Source of the DNA: Mermis nigrescens
Lineage: Eukaryota > Nematoda > Enoplea > Mermithida > Mermithidae
DNA length: 64,000 bases
Assembly (NCBI GenBank): GCA_036768485.1
Contig: JAVLUZ010000223.1
Location: 1,567,893 to 1,631,892 of the forward strand
Direction of reading: 5' to 3'
Numbering within the stretch: position 1 is the stretch's first letter; each line of letters begins with the position of its first letter. The notes under the pieces were generated by a model that saw only the letters and a program-made list of their open reading frames with translations, had not been told where the DNA came from and did not search any database. The position numbers and the translations under genes are program-made. Of this stretch, positions 35,801 to 47,214 are shown one piece after another.

Positions 35801-38800
35801 TATCGAATTTTCCATAACTACGTATTAAAAAGCCATTTCGACTACATTGAGCATTGTCAGAAACGTGTAATGAACTGTGTTTCTGACGCATACCTTCCCT
35901 TCATTTTAACTAAACAAATGCACTTTTTGAAAAAATTCCAGTCGAGCCAACCCTAGAATTCTCATGTCACGCTTGTATTCGGATGACTCGAAAATCTTGG
36001 GAAGAATTTCTGACAATAATTAAATGAAATAAAAAGTAAACTTAAATGGTTGTTTTATTACTGGCGTCGCAAGGAGATTTCATGAGCATTTGTTTTTGAA
36101 TTCAAGACGTTTTATACTTTACTATTCTTGTTATTCCTAATTTTACTCTATTTTTAAAAAATGAATGAAAGTAACCTTAAGAAGTTATTTTATTACTGGC
36201 GCCGCAAGGAGATTTCATGAGCATTAGTTTTTCAATTTAAGACGTTTTATACTTTACTATTCTCGTTATTCCTCATTTTACTCTATTTTTACGATTTGCT
36301 TATAATAAAAGGCTTCAATAAAATTAATTAAATGCTTTAAATAATGCTTCTGATTTATTACCTAAAGACCATGCCGTTTAGACTTTAGTCTATCCATATA
36401 AAGTTGTGGTTTTTTTCTATGAATTTTCCTCGACAATCGGCTTTCAGTTTACAATAATACGGATAAACTTATTGTTATCAAAGCAAACTGTTAATTTTTT
36501 GCAGCAGGAGCTTATCTACGGAAGTGTAGCTCACTTGCGCTTAAACAACAGTTTTTAATTTAAATTTCATAACGTTTGCCGAATTTCGTTTGGAGTCTCA
36601 ACCGTCCGCTTTATGTTATCTATATGCATAGATGGGCAGCACCGAAATTCTGGGGGGTGAAAAATTTCTGGGAGGGTGAAAAAATTTTTATAGGTCAAAA
36701 AATGGTCTTAAAAGTGGTCGTATGGCAAAAAAACACCATTTTTCGACGTTTCTCATCAAGCTCTATCCAATGGCATCAAAAAATTGCTAAGAAAGCAAAA
36801 AAAAATTTTCTGGGGGGGGGGATATTTCAACTTCTGGGCGGATGCATACCCCCAAACCCCCCACGCCCATGTGTGTCTATATGATTCTTAAATTTGAACC
36901 CATTTAATCTGAAAAGGAATGAATGCCTTTTACCGCAAATCCTAGGTGTCAAAAATTTAGCAGACTTTTCGCTCTGCTTACGAGCTTAACCGTTCTTTAA
37001 CAGATGCCGAAAGGTGATAAGTGCGCGAAAGTATGATTTATGCCACTTACTTCAGAATTCTATCACGAATCAATAATTCATCCGATTTTAATTTACGAGT
37101 TCTCCGAGTCGAGTAAACACATAAAACGAGAGACGCTCTTTCAACGCAAAGGCACAATCATATTTTCGACACCAACGAATTAATTCACATTCGAATGTAC
37201 TAGCTTACGAATGTAAGCTCTTAAAAATTCTAAATATAAAAAATACGAGTACATCGATTGATTGTTCGCTGAAGAGGTCGCAAGAAATGAATCTTAAACT
37301 GCTACTCTCATTATCAGACGTGCACGGGGGGGGGGGGTTATTCGAGGTGTCTGGACCCCCAAAATTGAAAAATTAAAAGCTGATTAAAATTAGGCAAAAT
37401 GATATTTCTATCTTGCCTTCAGAAATTCAAATTTTAAGCATTCTTTTGTATTGTTAGCCCTTGCAGCTACAATGTTCGTGTATATGTGTACATTGTTCTG
37501 GACCTCGTACTAGCTATATTTTAAACTTTTACAGTTATAGTTCAGAGCACTGGTGCAGTCATACATGGGCAGCACTTAAATTTTGGGGGTGGGTCAGTAT
37601 GGATCAAATCGCCAAAAATGTTACTAATAATAGAATTTCTGGGTTTTAGAGTAATTTGTGGGGTTCTTCGATTTCTGGGGGTAACCCCCCCCCCCGACGC
37701 TCAGTGTGGTGTGTGGGTGCAGAGCAAGGCCGGTTTCATAGGTGGGGTGCTGAGTTTAGACAATGAGCGTTTAACTGAGCTGAAACAGTTGAAAAGTCCG
37801 GTTTGCTAAATTATCTTTTGAATTAATTCATAATTTCTGATCGATTCCAAGCATTTTGGAATGAAAGTTTAGACTTTTATCGATTTTTGCTTATAATTTA
37901 GCTCTATTCTTTTTCTAGAAAAATTTTCATTCAAGTTTTTCTTAAATTATTTTTCCTCAAACTCTCCACGTACTTGTCTGCTGCAGTAGCTGGAAAATGT
38001 GTAGGCAAAGAAGCTACTCTTGAACGATACATGACGGAACTTTAAAATTTTATTATCAAGTTTGATTAATCAAATGTTTACGTATCAGCCAAAGGCAACT
38101 TCAAACTTGAGAGAGAGAGCTTGTCTTCAAATGGTTACAAAAGTAGATAAATTAGGCAAAATGTGACGAATGAATTTAATTTCACTATTCTAAGTTGCTA
38201 TCAAATGTTTAGAGCGATTAACTTATTCTAATTTTTTGAAAATTATTCTGACATTTGATTCTGTCTAATAATTCGGTTAGACAGTGACTAGAAAATTAAT
38301 TAAATGAAAATATAAAATCCAGTCAAGTATTATTATATTCACGATGCAGAACGAATACTTAAAATTTAAAAAAAGATAATTTAGTCAAAATAAGGAATTG
38401 AAAAATTATGAAGAAAAGCAAATAACTTTGAAATTAAAATCTGTTAAATTGGATTAACATCAAAATCTCTTCAGTGGCAGTTTTTGTTTGTATTTTCCTA
38501 TCTATGATAGTTTTCAAATAATAGAATTTTATTTTTTAGATCTTCCCAATGTAGAAGTTTGTGGTATTATCAAATGCAGCCATTTCGGGCCATCGTGTTT
38601 TGCCTAATTGCTCTCCCGATGGCTTTAATGATTTTGGTTTATTCGACCATTTTGCTGAGGCTGAGGAGAAAAAACGAATTTTACGGACGCACGTACAGCA
38701 GCACGAGTTCCCAGGTTAATACAATTTAACAATGAGCATTATTGATTCAATTGAATATCAAAAGCTGTGTTTCGAATCAAATCAAGTATTTGAAATTTTT

Positions 38801-41800
38801 TTTATTCCGAGAATAAAAATTTTATACCGAATTATTTCGAGGATTCCTCGAAAATTGCGGGCATTTCTGATTGCTTTCTATGCGTTCTCGTAATTGATAA
38901 ATCGTTCTTTGATGTCCAAGTTTAATTATCTTAAATTTTTCAAATCAAAAAGTTGTTTGCAAAAAGCTAATATGATCGCAAAAACGCGAGATGACCATAC
39001 ATGGGCAGCAAGAAAATTCTGGAGGTTGAAATCGCCAAAAATTGTCAAAAAAGTTATTAAAATAGAATTCTAGGGGTGTTTGTATGCCCCCAGACCCCTC
39101 ACGCCCATGTATGGAGATGACCTTCACCTCGAAATATTTTCTGACAGAATCAGAGTAATTCGTCCGACTATCGGATCAGCTGCCGAAATTATCAACGCCA
39201 CTTGCAAACTTTTGTGACCACAACCGTCATTGTCGGCTCCTTTGTGCTAGGCTGGTTTCCATCCATTTTGTTATATGTGCTGGTCTGCCTCAATTGCACA
39301 TTCCGACGGTAAGGCAGCAGATTTGCGTGTGTTAGGGCACTAGCGGATCCAAGAAAAAAATGTTGGGGGGGGAATCCGAAAAGTTGAAGTCAGATATCGT
39401 GGACCATTATTAGATAATTCAAAAAAATTCAAAAATTATCACATTATTTAATACTCGCAAAGAAATCTGTCGTTCAAGCTACACAACTGATTTTCCATCA
39501 TCCAATCCGTGAACAACTTCTTAACTTTGATGTTTGTACTCAATCTTTGTGCTTTGCGATGAAAATCAAGATACAAAATGACTAATTAAGCGCGAAGCGC
39601 CGGGAAAAATCGGCATGTTCTGCTCTCTATGTTCTTACTTTTATTTCAGCATTTTTAGGCAGCTTAGTGGACAAAAACCAGATGTACCTATATTAACAAT
39701 TCAGAATTTGGCAATTCAGTAGTTTAAAAGTAACCTAAAAACCTGTTTGGCGAATTTTTAGACACACTTTGAAAATTTTTAATTTTTTAGTTCGGAGATC
39801 TTTATGAGAAAATAAATGATTCTTATTATTTCGAGCATAGGACGGCCCTCGCCTCCTGGATACAGGCCAGGTTACACATGTACATACATGAATCATCAGT
39901 TTGGTTATTCAGATAATTCGGATACCGGCACGATACGCAGGTAGGAACTTAGATAAAAAACGAGTGCAAACAGCATCCTGCTCTTCTACGGTGGATTCCC
40001 TAAAATATGCCAACTGCAAAATTAGTTACCCGAAAATTCCGTCGTTGAATTAAAAATTTTGTTGTTTTTAAAATATTTTCTTGCCCTTAACATCAGTATT
40101 TTAGAATTCCCCCAACCCTCGAAACATTCTTCTTATACAGGCTTTCCAAATGAGCGAAGAGAAATGTTTTGCGATAAAACCAAAACACGAAAACAAGAAC
40201 TTTTGGCAAGCTAGATCTAGAGTCTCAAATTTATCCAGAAATTCGAACACACCCGGATAAATGGAGTTTGATATAACCAGTACCAATGGGAGCCGGCCGA
40301 GTCTTTATTCTATGGGGCCTGCCGGAACCAATAGGGAAATTTATGCACAAAATGAGATTAATTATAGAAAAATTAAGACAGAATAGTAAACTGAACAGGA
40401 AGGTGGGAAAATAAATGGATATGATGATAAAACGAACTAATCAATAACCAATCAGTTAATGAAAATATGAGGAATTTACCAACAGCCCCAAAGCATGCTC
40501 GTGGGAGATTCGGTGATTAAGATCATGCATGGGTAGTAACCTGATTCTGATGGTCCAATGTGGCATATCGCCGAAAATAGCACCGAAAATTCAATTCTGG
40601 GGATCTATCGATTTTATAGGGGGTCCAGACCATCCGTGGGCAGCATTAAAATTTGGGGGAGGGTACCAGATTTTTCAAAGGTCAAAAATGGCCTTAAAAA
40701 TGGTGGTATGGCGAAAAAACACAATTTTTCAATGTTTCTCTTCGAGCGCTATCCATTGGCATCAAAAAATTGCGGAAAAAAAATCAAAAAAATTTCAAAA
40801 ATTGAATTCTGGGGAGTATTTTGGTTTCTATGGGGTATTTTGGTTTCTCGGGGAGGGTGCATCCCCCGAAACCCCAACGCCCAGGTGTGGTCCAGACTAC
40901 ACCCCTAAAATTACCAGACCCCAGAACTGAATATTTCCATGTTTTTTGAGATTTTTGCCAGTCTTACACTACCAAGGACATTCTCAGCATTTAATCGCCG
41001 CCCTTGTGTGGTCGAAAGTGTAAATGCGCAGCATGGTCGATCTAGAAAGAATTGGGCTTTTTATAATTAAAACTGCGTATTACACACTTTCTGGTCAATT
41101 TAAAGCAGTTTTAAAGAAAATTTTCAATTTCAATCCAGTTTTGCCCTTTATTTTGCTTCAGTTATATGAGAAAATTTCCCATTTTTTCATTCTGTGAGAT
41201 CTAGACTCCACAACCCCCCCAATTGCATGTTTGGTCCAGACTCCCATGCCCCCGCGTTCATGTGTGATAGGCCCCTGAACGAAAAAATAAAAATTTTATG
41301 TAGAAAATAACGCAAAATGAAGGCCGAAAATAGATGAGAATCAAGAATTTTCTGCAGGAGTGTTTTACTTTGACCAAAAACTGTAGATTAACATATTTTT
41401 GGCGCTCTTCTAGCATTCTTGCCGATTTTTTGGGACCATTTTGGCTAAAAATGGCAATTAATCGATCATTAACCAACCGAAAACTTTCCACAATTAGGCT
41501 TCTGGTATCAGGGAAGACCGGTCTTCGACCATCTATGCTCGAATAAACGTGGCCTTAAATAAATATAAAGATTATAACATTCTTTCTTCACTGTTTTTTG
41601 AGTATTTAATATTATATTTAATTTAAAATTTTATGCTTATCTATTTTTATTGTTGTGTAAACGTTGTCTCGACACGCGCTTTTTGAATATTTAAAATTTA
41701 AAAATACTATTTAATTGTAGAGCTAACCGTAGAAGGGGTCGCGAAAAACGTCGATCATTCACCCCAGCTTGATTTAATAAAGGTAACTAATTCGGGAATA

Positions 41801-42270
41801 GAACATTAATTTAAATAATTATTGATTATTTGATTTAATAAATATTAATTAAATAATAAATGACCGAATAATCAAGTAATTATATTTTCTATACTAAATT
41901 TTTATTCTTATATCGCCAAAGGTTCGACCGCGTTTTTTTCAGCCACGAAATAGACGAAAAAGTACTGGTTGCGCTGGCCATAACAAAAACGGTACTCATA
42001 TTGACCAAATTGATGCTCAATCCGATAATTTACAGTTGGCGATTTCACGGCGGCAACGCCAACGGCAACGCTTGCGACAGAACGTCGTTCAGCTTGCGCC
42101 TGAGGCATCGAACTTTACAACGGGGCATAACCCTCGGAGCTATGGTTCCGATTTCTAGGCGTTCCCGAGCCAGTCTCCTCAGCAGTGGCGAAGATAGCAA
42201 TAACGTTGATCATAACGACGCTGGCAGGTTAGGAGCACATTATGGGATTGGGTGGGGCGGAGGGGTCTAG
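32809..42270 (+). CDS. Rhodopsin-class (class A) G-protein-coupled receptor, five exons, 442 aa
   Basis: Exons are 32809-33192, 35229-35494, 38540-38714, 39154-39308 and 41922-42270. All introns are GT-AG, the phases fit, and the total is 443 codons with TAG. Seven membrane segments: TM1 about 61-86 (N80), TM2 97-124 (D110), TM3 143-168, TM4 191-208 (W197), TM5 232-256 (P243, Y251), TM6 294-319 with FVLGWFP (F305, W309, P311), TM7 340-364 ending NPIIY. An NGS glycosylation site is at N8. C143 and C221 may pair. The TM3 DRY motif is NQC (169-171), with the following I-x-x-P spacing intact. The C-tail is Arg/Ser-rich; a donor-like GGCAG|GTTAGG at about 42230 could give another end. Exon 1 is far more GC-rich than the introns. 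The ligand is unknown. The start could be 32686. Confidence 0.88.
33504..33667 (+). mobile_element. MITE-H copy 2 (GPCR intron 1)
   Basis: 164 bp with AGGCACGTA/TACGTGCCT ends; very similar to copy 1 upstream of the gene, but missing about 8 bp after AAAAATCGGA. Confidence 0.8.
34141..34716. mobile_element. Foldback element I (GPCR intron 1)
   Basis: 576 bp with perfect 20-bp inverted ends starting ATATTGAGAATAAGGTGACC. A second internal inverted pair (about 34174-34200 against 34340-34368) reads CGTGATTTTATGCCTTTTCA and its complement, so it can form a compound hairpin. Confidence 0.75.
36041..36310 (+). repeat. Tandem duplication, period 135 bp
   Basis: Two adjacent units, each with TTTATTACTGGCGTCGCAAG, GGAGATTTCATGAGCATT and GACGTTTTATACTTTACTAT. 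The second unit has GCCGC for GTCGC and a few other changes. Confidence 0.85.
36627..36875 (+). mobile_element. MITE-A copy with perfect TSD (GPCR intron 2)
   Basis: 249 bp, CATAGATGGGCAGC...GCCCATGTGTG, flanked by TCTATATG on both sides (36619-36626, 36876-36883). Confidence 0.92.
37560..37715 (+). mobile_element. MITE-A short subfamily copy (GPCR intron 2)
   Basis: 156 bp, CATACATGGGCAGCAC..., with the ATCGCCAAAAATGTTACTAA core and a TG-extended right end. The flanks GGTGCAGT and GGTGCAGA differ by one base. Confidence 0.82.
38715..39153 (+). other. GPCR intron 3
   Basis: GTTAAT donor and CTGACAGAATCAG acceptor, phase 0, 439 bp. A closer AG (39169) would break the frame. It carries a MITE-A ending 40 bp before the acceptor. 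Confidence 0.8.
38996..39113 (+). mobile_element. MITE-A, shortest copy, perfect TSD (GPCR intron 3)
   Basis: 118 bp, CATACATGGGCAGCAAG...GCCCATGTATG. Perfect GAGATGAC duplication (38988-38995 and 39114-39121). Confidence 0.93.
40524..40930 (+). mobile_element. MITE-A short copy (core 3) interrupted by a second MITE-A
   Basis: The outer copy starts CATGCATGGGTAG, with GTCCAATGTGGCATATCGCC, and runs to GGGGGTCCAGAC. After the inner insertion the sequence resumes TACACCCCTAAAATTACC. The right end of the outer copy is eroded. Confidence 0.6.
40631..40889 (+). mobile_element. MITE-A full copy nested in another MITE-A, perfect TSD
   Basis: 259 bp, CATCCGTGGGCAGC...GCCCAGGTGTG. GTCCAGAC on both sides (40623-40630, 40890-40897). 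Confidence 0.93.
41010..41260 (+). repeat. Family-B repeat copy (GPCR intron 4)
   Basis: AATGCGCAGCATGGTCGATC start, ACTTTCTGGTCAATTTAAAG core, GATCTAGACTCC near the end. Confidence 0.5.
41262..41545 (-). repeat. Family-B repeat copy, inverted to the preceding one
   Basis: Reverse copy ending GACCGGTCTTCGACCATCTATGCTC-type sequence. With 41010-41260 it forms a near-contiguous inverted pair. Confidence 0.5.
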
Positions 42271-42309
42271 GGGGTCTGGATCGTTTATGATGTTATGAAC
42301 TTTGGTCGT

Positions 42310-42720
42310 TTAACCATACATGTAAAGCATGGAAAGTTTTGGGGTCAGGCCCAGAAAATTTTCGAAAAGTGCCTTTTTAGGCTAAAAAACGTCGGGTACA
42401 CGTCGAAAACACTATTTTTAGACGTTCCGGAAAATGCTCGTTCTTTATAGAACATGAAAACATTTTAAAAATTCGAAAACATCGATAAAATTGGTCAAAT
42501 GTATAGTTAAAAATGTGAATATGGCGCGAAGCGCGAAAAATTTGAGACTTTTGAGCCAAAAATGAGCTAAAACGCTTTAAAAGCACACTTTTTACAATTT
42601 TTCCGAAATATCGACAATTCTTTGGGGTGACAGTCATTTTGCGGCGAGTCAGCAGCCATTCTGCGGGGTCAAACTTCCGTGCGAACCCTCCTCCTCAAGA
42701 ACACGTATAGGTTTAACCCT
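42310..42720 (+). repeat. Family-J repeat copy 1
   Basis: About 400 bp: CATACATGTAAAGCATGG, GGGTACACGTCGAAAACACT, TTTTTAGACGTTCCG, TTGCGGCGAGTCAGCAGCC. Shared with 43233-43560. Confidence 0.55.
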
Positions 42721-42979
42721 CAAAAAGGTTTTCATCCCCTCCCTCAAATGTGTGCGATTTTCCAAAATATTCACAATTTTCTTAAAAATTCGCAGAATCA
42801 AAAATGTTTCAATCATTTTTAACTCTCTGTTTGCTAGGAAGTTTCGACACTTCGCATGCACCATATACTTATTTTTTGACTGTGTTTTTTCAAATTTGCT
42901 GGGATTTTTCCAATATTTTTCGAAATTTTTTATATTTCTACGTTCTATAAGAAATAGAGTATCGTCAGAAAAGCAGAGA

Positions 42980-43232
42980 AATGCGTGGCCGATCTGTAGA
43001 GTCAGCCGGTCTGAAGGACGAGTCAGAGTGGGTTTGCGAGCCAAACTGACCCAAAAAAACTGGCATAAACGCTAAAATTGCATAAAGACTGCATATATTA
43101 ATTCATAGTTTTTGGTCAATTCTGAGTAATTTTGCGGAGAATTTTTGATTTTCATACATTCTTTGCCTTCATTTTGTCTTTTTTGCCCCTAAAAATTTCG
43201 CACTCTTCCGTTTTGGGGTCCAGTCAGACCGA
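42980..43232 (+). repeat. Family-B repeat copy
   Basis: GTCAGCCGGTCTGAAGG, CTGGCATAAACGCTAAAATT, TTTTTGATTTTCATACATTC, then TTTTGGGGTCCAGTCAGACC at the end. It sits between the two family-J copies. Confidence 0.55.
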
Positions 43233-43560
43233 GCATGTACAGCTTGGGAATTCTGATATCATTCGAAAAATTTTTAAAAAGTGCCTTTTGGACCTATAAA
43301 GGATGAGTACACGTCAGAGACACTGTTTTTGACGTTTTGTTTCCTTCTGCCTGAAACATACAAAATAAAAAAATTTAAAAAATTCGAGTAAATTGGACAA
43401 AATATAGTCAAAAAGGAGTTTTTGGCGGATAGGGTCGAAAATAAAACGCATAAAACTGTATACTTCTCACTATTTTTTTCTGTAAACTCGATAATTTTGT
43501 GGGCGGCGGTTCAGCAGCTACTCTTTTGGTCTAAACCCCACCTTTGCACACATGCATATA
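43233..43560 (+). repeat. Family-J repeat copy 2
   Basis: GAGCATGTACAGCTTGGGAA, GAGTACACGTCAGAGACACT, TTTTTGACGTTTTG, GGGCGGCGGTTCAGCAGC; same order as copy 1. Confidence 0.55.
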
Positions 43561-43856
43561 ATCCAGACTCTACACCGTACATCTCTCTCTAGACGCCTGT
43601 CTGGTTTGGATCTGGCGAATTTAAACTACCTTGCACAGATTCCAGAATTGAATTTTTCACGATTTTGCGATTTTCGTGATTTATTACCGTTTATTTATCC
43701 ATTCACTTTTGCTATTTTTGTTCCAAATTTGAAGGGCTTTTACTCCTCCTCCAACTTTTGGCTAAAAATGGCAAAAAAAGCCGCTAAAAATGACCAAAAG
43801 ACGCACCTAAAAATTGCCAAAAAAACGGGAGTTTTCGGCAAAAATCGGAAGATGGT

Positions 43857-44101
43857 CTAAAATTCCCTGACTTTTTTAACTGGATTTTCCAATCGCAGAG
43901 CGAAGGCGTCAAATTGGTCCAACGGAATGTTCGTTGGTCGGACTATGACAGAGCCTCGTGTTTGCTGCTCCTCTAAAGCTAGAAAAGATAGAAAAGAAAC
44001 ATTTATTAAACAACAGCACAAAGCAGCCGCTAATCGTTTTGGCAGAAACGGCAGCACGAGCGATTTGCTGCACAACGTCAGAAGTGTCAACTGGAGACGG
44101 A
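43857..44101 (-). other. Candidate exon pair of an unidentified gene (weak)
   Basis: On the minus strand, TTTCTTAG|TCCG (AG at 44103-44102) opens a GC-rich frame containing PVDTSDVVQQIARAAVSAK. Downstream, TTTTCTAG|CTTTAGAGG opens a frame with RGSVIVRPTNIPLDQFDAFA and a stop at 43857. Both look more gene-like than their surroundings, but no donor between them keeps the phase and the family is not recognised. They may be real exons, a pseudogene or chance. Confidence 0.2.
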
Positions 44102-44404
44102 CTAAGAAACGAATGTCACTATCGGCCGTTAGTTGATAAATTCTGGACAAAAAGTTTCAAATTCATTAAGTTTTTTTGTGAGCGAAATCGATCCTTTGAA
44201 AAGGCGCTGGCGTCCTTGATTGCAAGAGAGCATGATTTTACGCCGTATTATACATTTGGCAATCCTCGAGAAGCACCGCTTGAATAGTCGATTATTCCAG
44301 CAAGATTCACTCGACGAAATATAAAGCGTCTTTACAAATTAAGCAGATACCTTCCAATGGATAGCAAATGCTATCGTAGGCATGGGTTCAGAGGGAGGGT
44401 TTGA

Positions 44405-44820
44405 ACCACAGACGGGCAGCAGCCAAATTCTGGGGGTCCTATGGGGCGATGTTGCCAAAAATAGCACCACAGATTTTATTCTGCGGGTCTATCGATTTTT
44501 GGAGTGTCCGCCGGATGATTCTGGTGGGGGGTTCAGTCAGACCTCTTACGCTTATCTGGGATTTGGACCACCTAGAGAATCCGAATGACCCTCACTTCAG
44601 GATTCGATAGACCCCCAAGTTTAAATTCTGACAATTTTTCGCTTTTGCCTAATCAGATTGTATGGTTGTTTTTAATGCTTGGGTTAGAGCTTGATGATAG
44701 CATCAATCAGTGGTATTTTTCACCCCATCACCAATTTTTCAACGTTTGGAAATTTTCGGACCTAACCCATCTCACTCCTCCAGAATTTTGGTCCTGCCCA
44801 ACATCACGTCACCTTTGAAT
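44405..44820. repeat. MITE-A-related fragments
   Basis: CAGACGGGCAGCAGCC and the core GGGGCGATGTTGCCAAAAAT in plus sense (44405-44570). A reverse-sense piece follows, ending CAGAATTTTGGTCCTGCCCA (about 44580-44800). No clean termini or duplications. Confidence 0.5.
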
Positions 44821-45383
44821 ATTCAGCTGTCAACATTTATTGTTTTTGTTTTTGCAGTTGTTATGTTCGTCAATGTTCTCAAATAAAAATATGCTGTGGT
44901 CCCTCTGATTTTTTAGTAACACCCTGTCGGAGTCTTGTCGGACAGAGCCGCATGCGGCAGTGTGCGACACGCGTCCGATAGAATGCGGCATGCGGCGCCG
45001 GGCAGCGTCGCATCGGACATCGGATCCAACTTTCATTCATACTTCATCCGGCTTCTTCCGGCTAAAAATTAATATTTGCACCGCAACAAACATTGATGTT
45101 TTTTATACAATCGCGCAAATTGTGCCACTTGTTCTTGCAAGTTTCAACTGAATTGACGTTAAAAATTTTGATTCCAATCTTCAGTAGCGTCGCCGGTGGG
45201 AGGAAGGGTGTTAAAAATGCTGCTGCCTTTTACTATTTTTTCAGGTATTAAATAGAATTAAATGCTGAAAGTATCAAAGTTCGTTTCATGCGCCAATTTA
45301 TTTAAACTTATTTACCGGATAAATTTGGATCAAGGTACGGACCAAGCTGTAAATATTTTAATGTTATAATACAATATTAAAGT
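44821..45383. other. CpG-rich patch and flank of the miniature LTR element
   Basis: 44920-45056 is rich in TCGGA and GCATGCGG words. TGCGACACGCGTCCGA recurs inverted at about 46197-46212, suggesting arms of an older inverted-repeat element now split by the LTR element. No gene. Confidence 0.35.
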
Positions 45384-45606
45384 TGTAGCAGGAGTGCTAC
45401 TACACGGCTAAAAATGCCTACTTTGGAGTTCAACCCGTGACGTTGATGTTTCATTGTTTCTCAATATTATTCGATACTTTGTGCAGTTGGGAGCAAGAGC
45501 CCGAGTAGTCGATTAGTACTACACACGCGAATCAGAGCGGAAGATCCGGGAAACCGGTGCGGGTAAAGTTTGCTCACGTAACGGTGGGAGGCGGCGCCCC
45601 GTTACA
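45384..45606 (+). repeat. Left LTR of the miniature element
   Basis: 223 bp, TGTAGCAGG...CCGTTACA. It includes GGGAGGCGGCGCCCC near the end. Confidence 0.8.
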
Positions 45607-45670
45607 TATTGGAGGTCCCAGAGTTCGTTCTCTTGAGTTGTCTGCGCTTACGCTTTCTCTAGAGGAGGAG

Positions 45671-45893
45671 TGTAGCAGGAGTGCTAACACGGTTAGAAAT
45701 GCCTACTTTGTAGTCTAACCCGTGACGTTGATGTTTCATTGTTTCTCAATATTATTCGATACTTTGCGCAGTTGTGAGCAAGGGCCCGAGTAGTCGATTA
45801 GTACTACACACGTGAATCAGAGCGGAAGATCCGGGAAACTGGTGCGGGTAAAATTTTGCTCACGTAACGGTGGGAGGCGGCGCCCCCGTTACA
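45671..45893 (+). repeat. Right LTR of the miniature element
   Basis: 223 bp, same order as the left LTR with scattered substitutions and small indels. Confidence 0.8.
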
Positions 45894-46660
45894 GAGGGCA
45901 CCTTTTTGAATTTTACGAAATTTTTCAGGACTCTTCCTGTTCAAAATCCTGGACATATCTTTATAAACCATACTTCAATCAATAAAAATTAGTTCCGACG
46001 CATGAATTGACTGCAAAAATAAGTAGTAAGTACAAAATAAACAAGGCTACATGTCGCGCCAATCTACCTATACGCTGTACGTACTTTACATTTCAATGTG
46101 TGTCGGACGGACGAAAGTTGAAAACAACTCAACTTGTCCGTTCCGATAAAAAAGTTGCATTGCGACACAGATTATGACGTCATGCGCAAAGAAAAGTCGG
46201 ACGCGTGTCGCATGATGTCGGAGCGGCCGGAGCGGTTTTGGTCAATTTTCGCATTCCGACACCAAATCGGACGGAGTATGAATGCGCCTTAAGAATATAA
46301 TCGGAAATTGCCGAAAAGGAACATTGAACATTACGAAAAGTAAAATCTGCTAGTTTCACGAAACGGATGACCATCAATTAGTTTCGACAGATGCAGGTAG
46401 GCTCGTAAGCATATACGTACCCATGATCTTGGGAGATTTCATCCACCTCCTAGAATTCGTTACCTAACTTTCCGAAAAATTTGTAGAGAAAGGTGCTGAT
46501 TTAAGCGTGTTTGGCTATCCTTGCTCAGCGAGCGTTGGAGCAGCGCCAACATCGTCAGAAACGCCGAAAAACGGTGTTTTGACGCGTATCCACCATTTTT
46601 AAGCCCAAAAAGGCACCAACCCCTCCGGAATTCCCAAGCTGTGCATGTCTGTTCTTCGAT
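45894..46660. other. Intergenic with an inverted-repeat remnant
   Basis: CpG-rich stretch 46085-46290 ending GGAGTATGAATGCGCC before TTA, which resembles a PIF/Harbinger-type MITE terminus. The partner end is not certain. No gene. Confidence 0.3.
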
Positions 46661-47010
46661 ATCAATCACACATGGGCATGGGGGTCTCTGGACCACGCAT
46701 ACACGTGCGAGAGTCGGGACCACGCGTTGCGGGAAGGGGTTTACACCCCCTGCAGATTATTAGAGCCCAGAATTTTCTTGCAGCCAATGTAATCTAGACC
46801 CCAAAAAGCGGTAAAAACCAGAAATAAATTTTGGACTATTTGGCCTATCGGACCTTCTCCTAAATTTTGTTGCTGCCTATGTATGGTCTGGACTCCAGAA
46901 AATCCGATGGACCCTCAATATGATAGACGCCAGAATTGAATCTTTCGGTGTCATCTCTGGCAATTTTACCCCAGCCGGACGCCCAAAATTTGGCTGCTGC
47001 CCACACATTG
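46661..47010 (-). repeat. MITE-A-related fragments, reverse sense
   Basis: Three broken pieces: CACATGGGCATGGGGGTC (46673 on), CAGAATTTTCTTGCAGCC (about 46770) and TTGTTGCTGCCTATGTATGG followed by CCAAAATTTGGCTGCTGCCC. Old, degraded copies. Confidence 0.45.
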
Positions 47011-47059
47011 TATCTACGTATTCACGTACATACATACATACAGATACATATGGTACATA

Positions 47060-47180
47060 TAGCCTGTTCTATTATGTACATACAGTAGGCAAACAGATTA
47101 AGATAAATATATATATAAGACCAATGCAATTCTCACAACTTGTCAGCTTGTCGTCGGAGATTGTTTATCTTAGGTAGCGC
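47060..47180. repeat. Degenerate MITE-C fragment
   Basis: CCAATGCAATTCTCACAACTTGTCAGC-TTGTCGTCGG resembles the right half of the MITE-C copies. Confidence 0.4.
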
Positions 47181-47214
47181 GTTAGCGCGTACCTATAATA
47201 TACTTGGGTACCCC

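Larger units (their letters stand above)
35495..38539 (+). other. GPCR intron 2
   Basis: GTAAAC donor, TTTTTTAG acceptor, phase 2, 3045 bp. It contains a tandem duplication and two MITE-A copies. A short G-run with TCTGGACCCCCAAAATTG near 37330-37370 looks like a repeat fragment. Confidence 0.85.
39309..41921 (+). other. GPCR intron 4
   Basis: GTAAGG donor, CGCCAAAG acceptor, phase 2, 2613 bp. Holds nested MITE-A copies and two family-B repeats in opposite orientations. Confidence 0.82.
45384..45893 (+). mobile_element. Miniature LTR element (TRIM-like) with only 64 bp between LTRs
   Basis: Two 223-bp direct repeats (45384-45606 and 45671-45893) both start TGTAGCAGGAGTGCTA and end CCGTTACA, with TG...CA boundaries. 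Just after the left repeat comes TATTGGAGGTCCCAGAG, the place and TGG form of a tRNA primer-binding site. Just before the right repeat comes AGAGGAGGAG, a polypurine tract. No coding sequence lies between. The repeats differ by roughly ten changes, so the insertion is not recent. No flanking duplication was found (AAAGT versus GAGGG). Confidence 0.8.

Noticed and set aside
40529..40930. Open frames of 116-133 codons across MITE-A copies
   Set aside because: The same frames recur in other MITE-A copies and follow the repeat, with no conserved domain.
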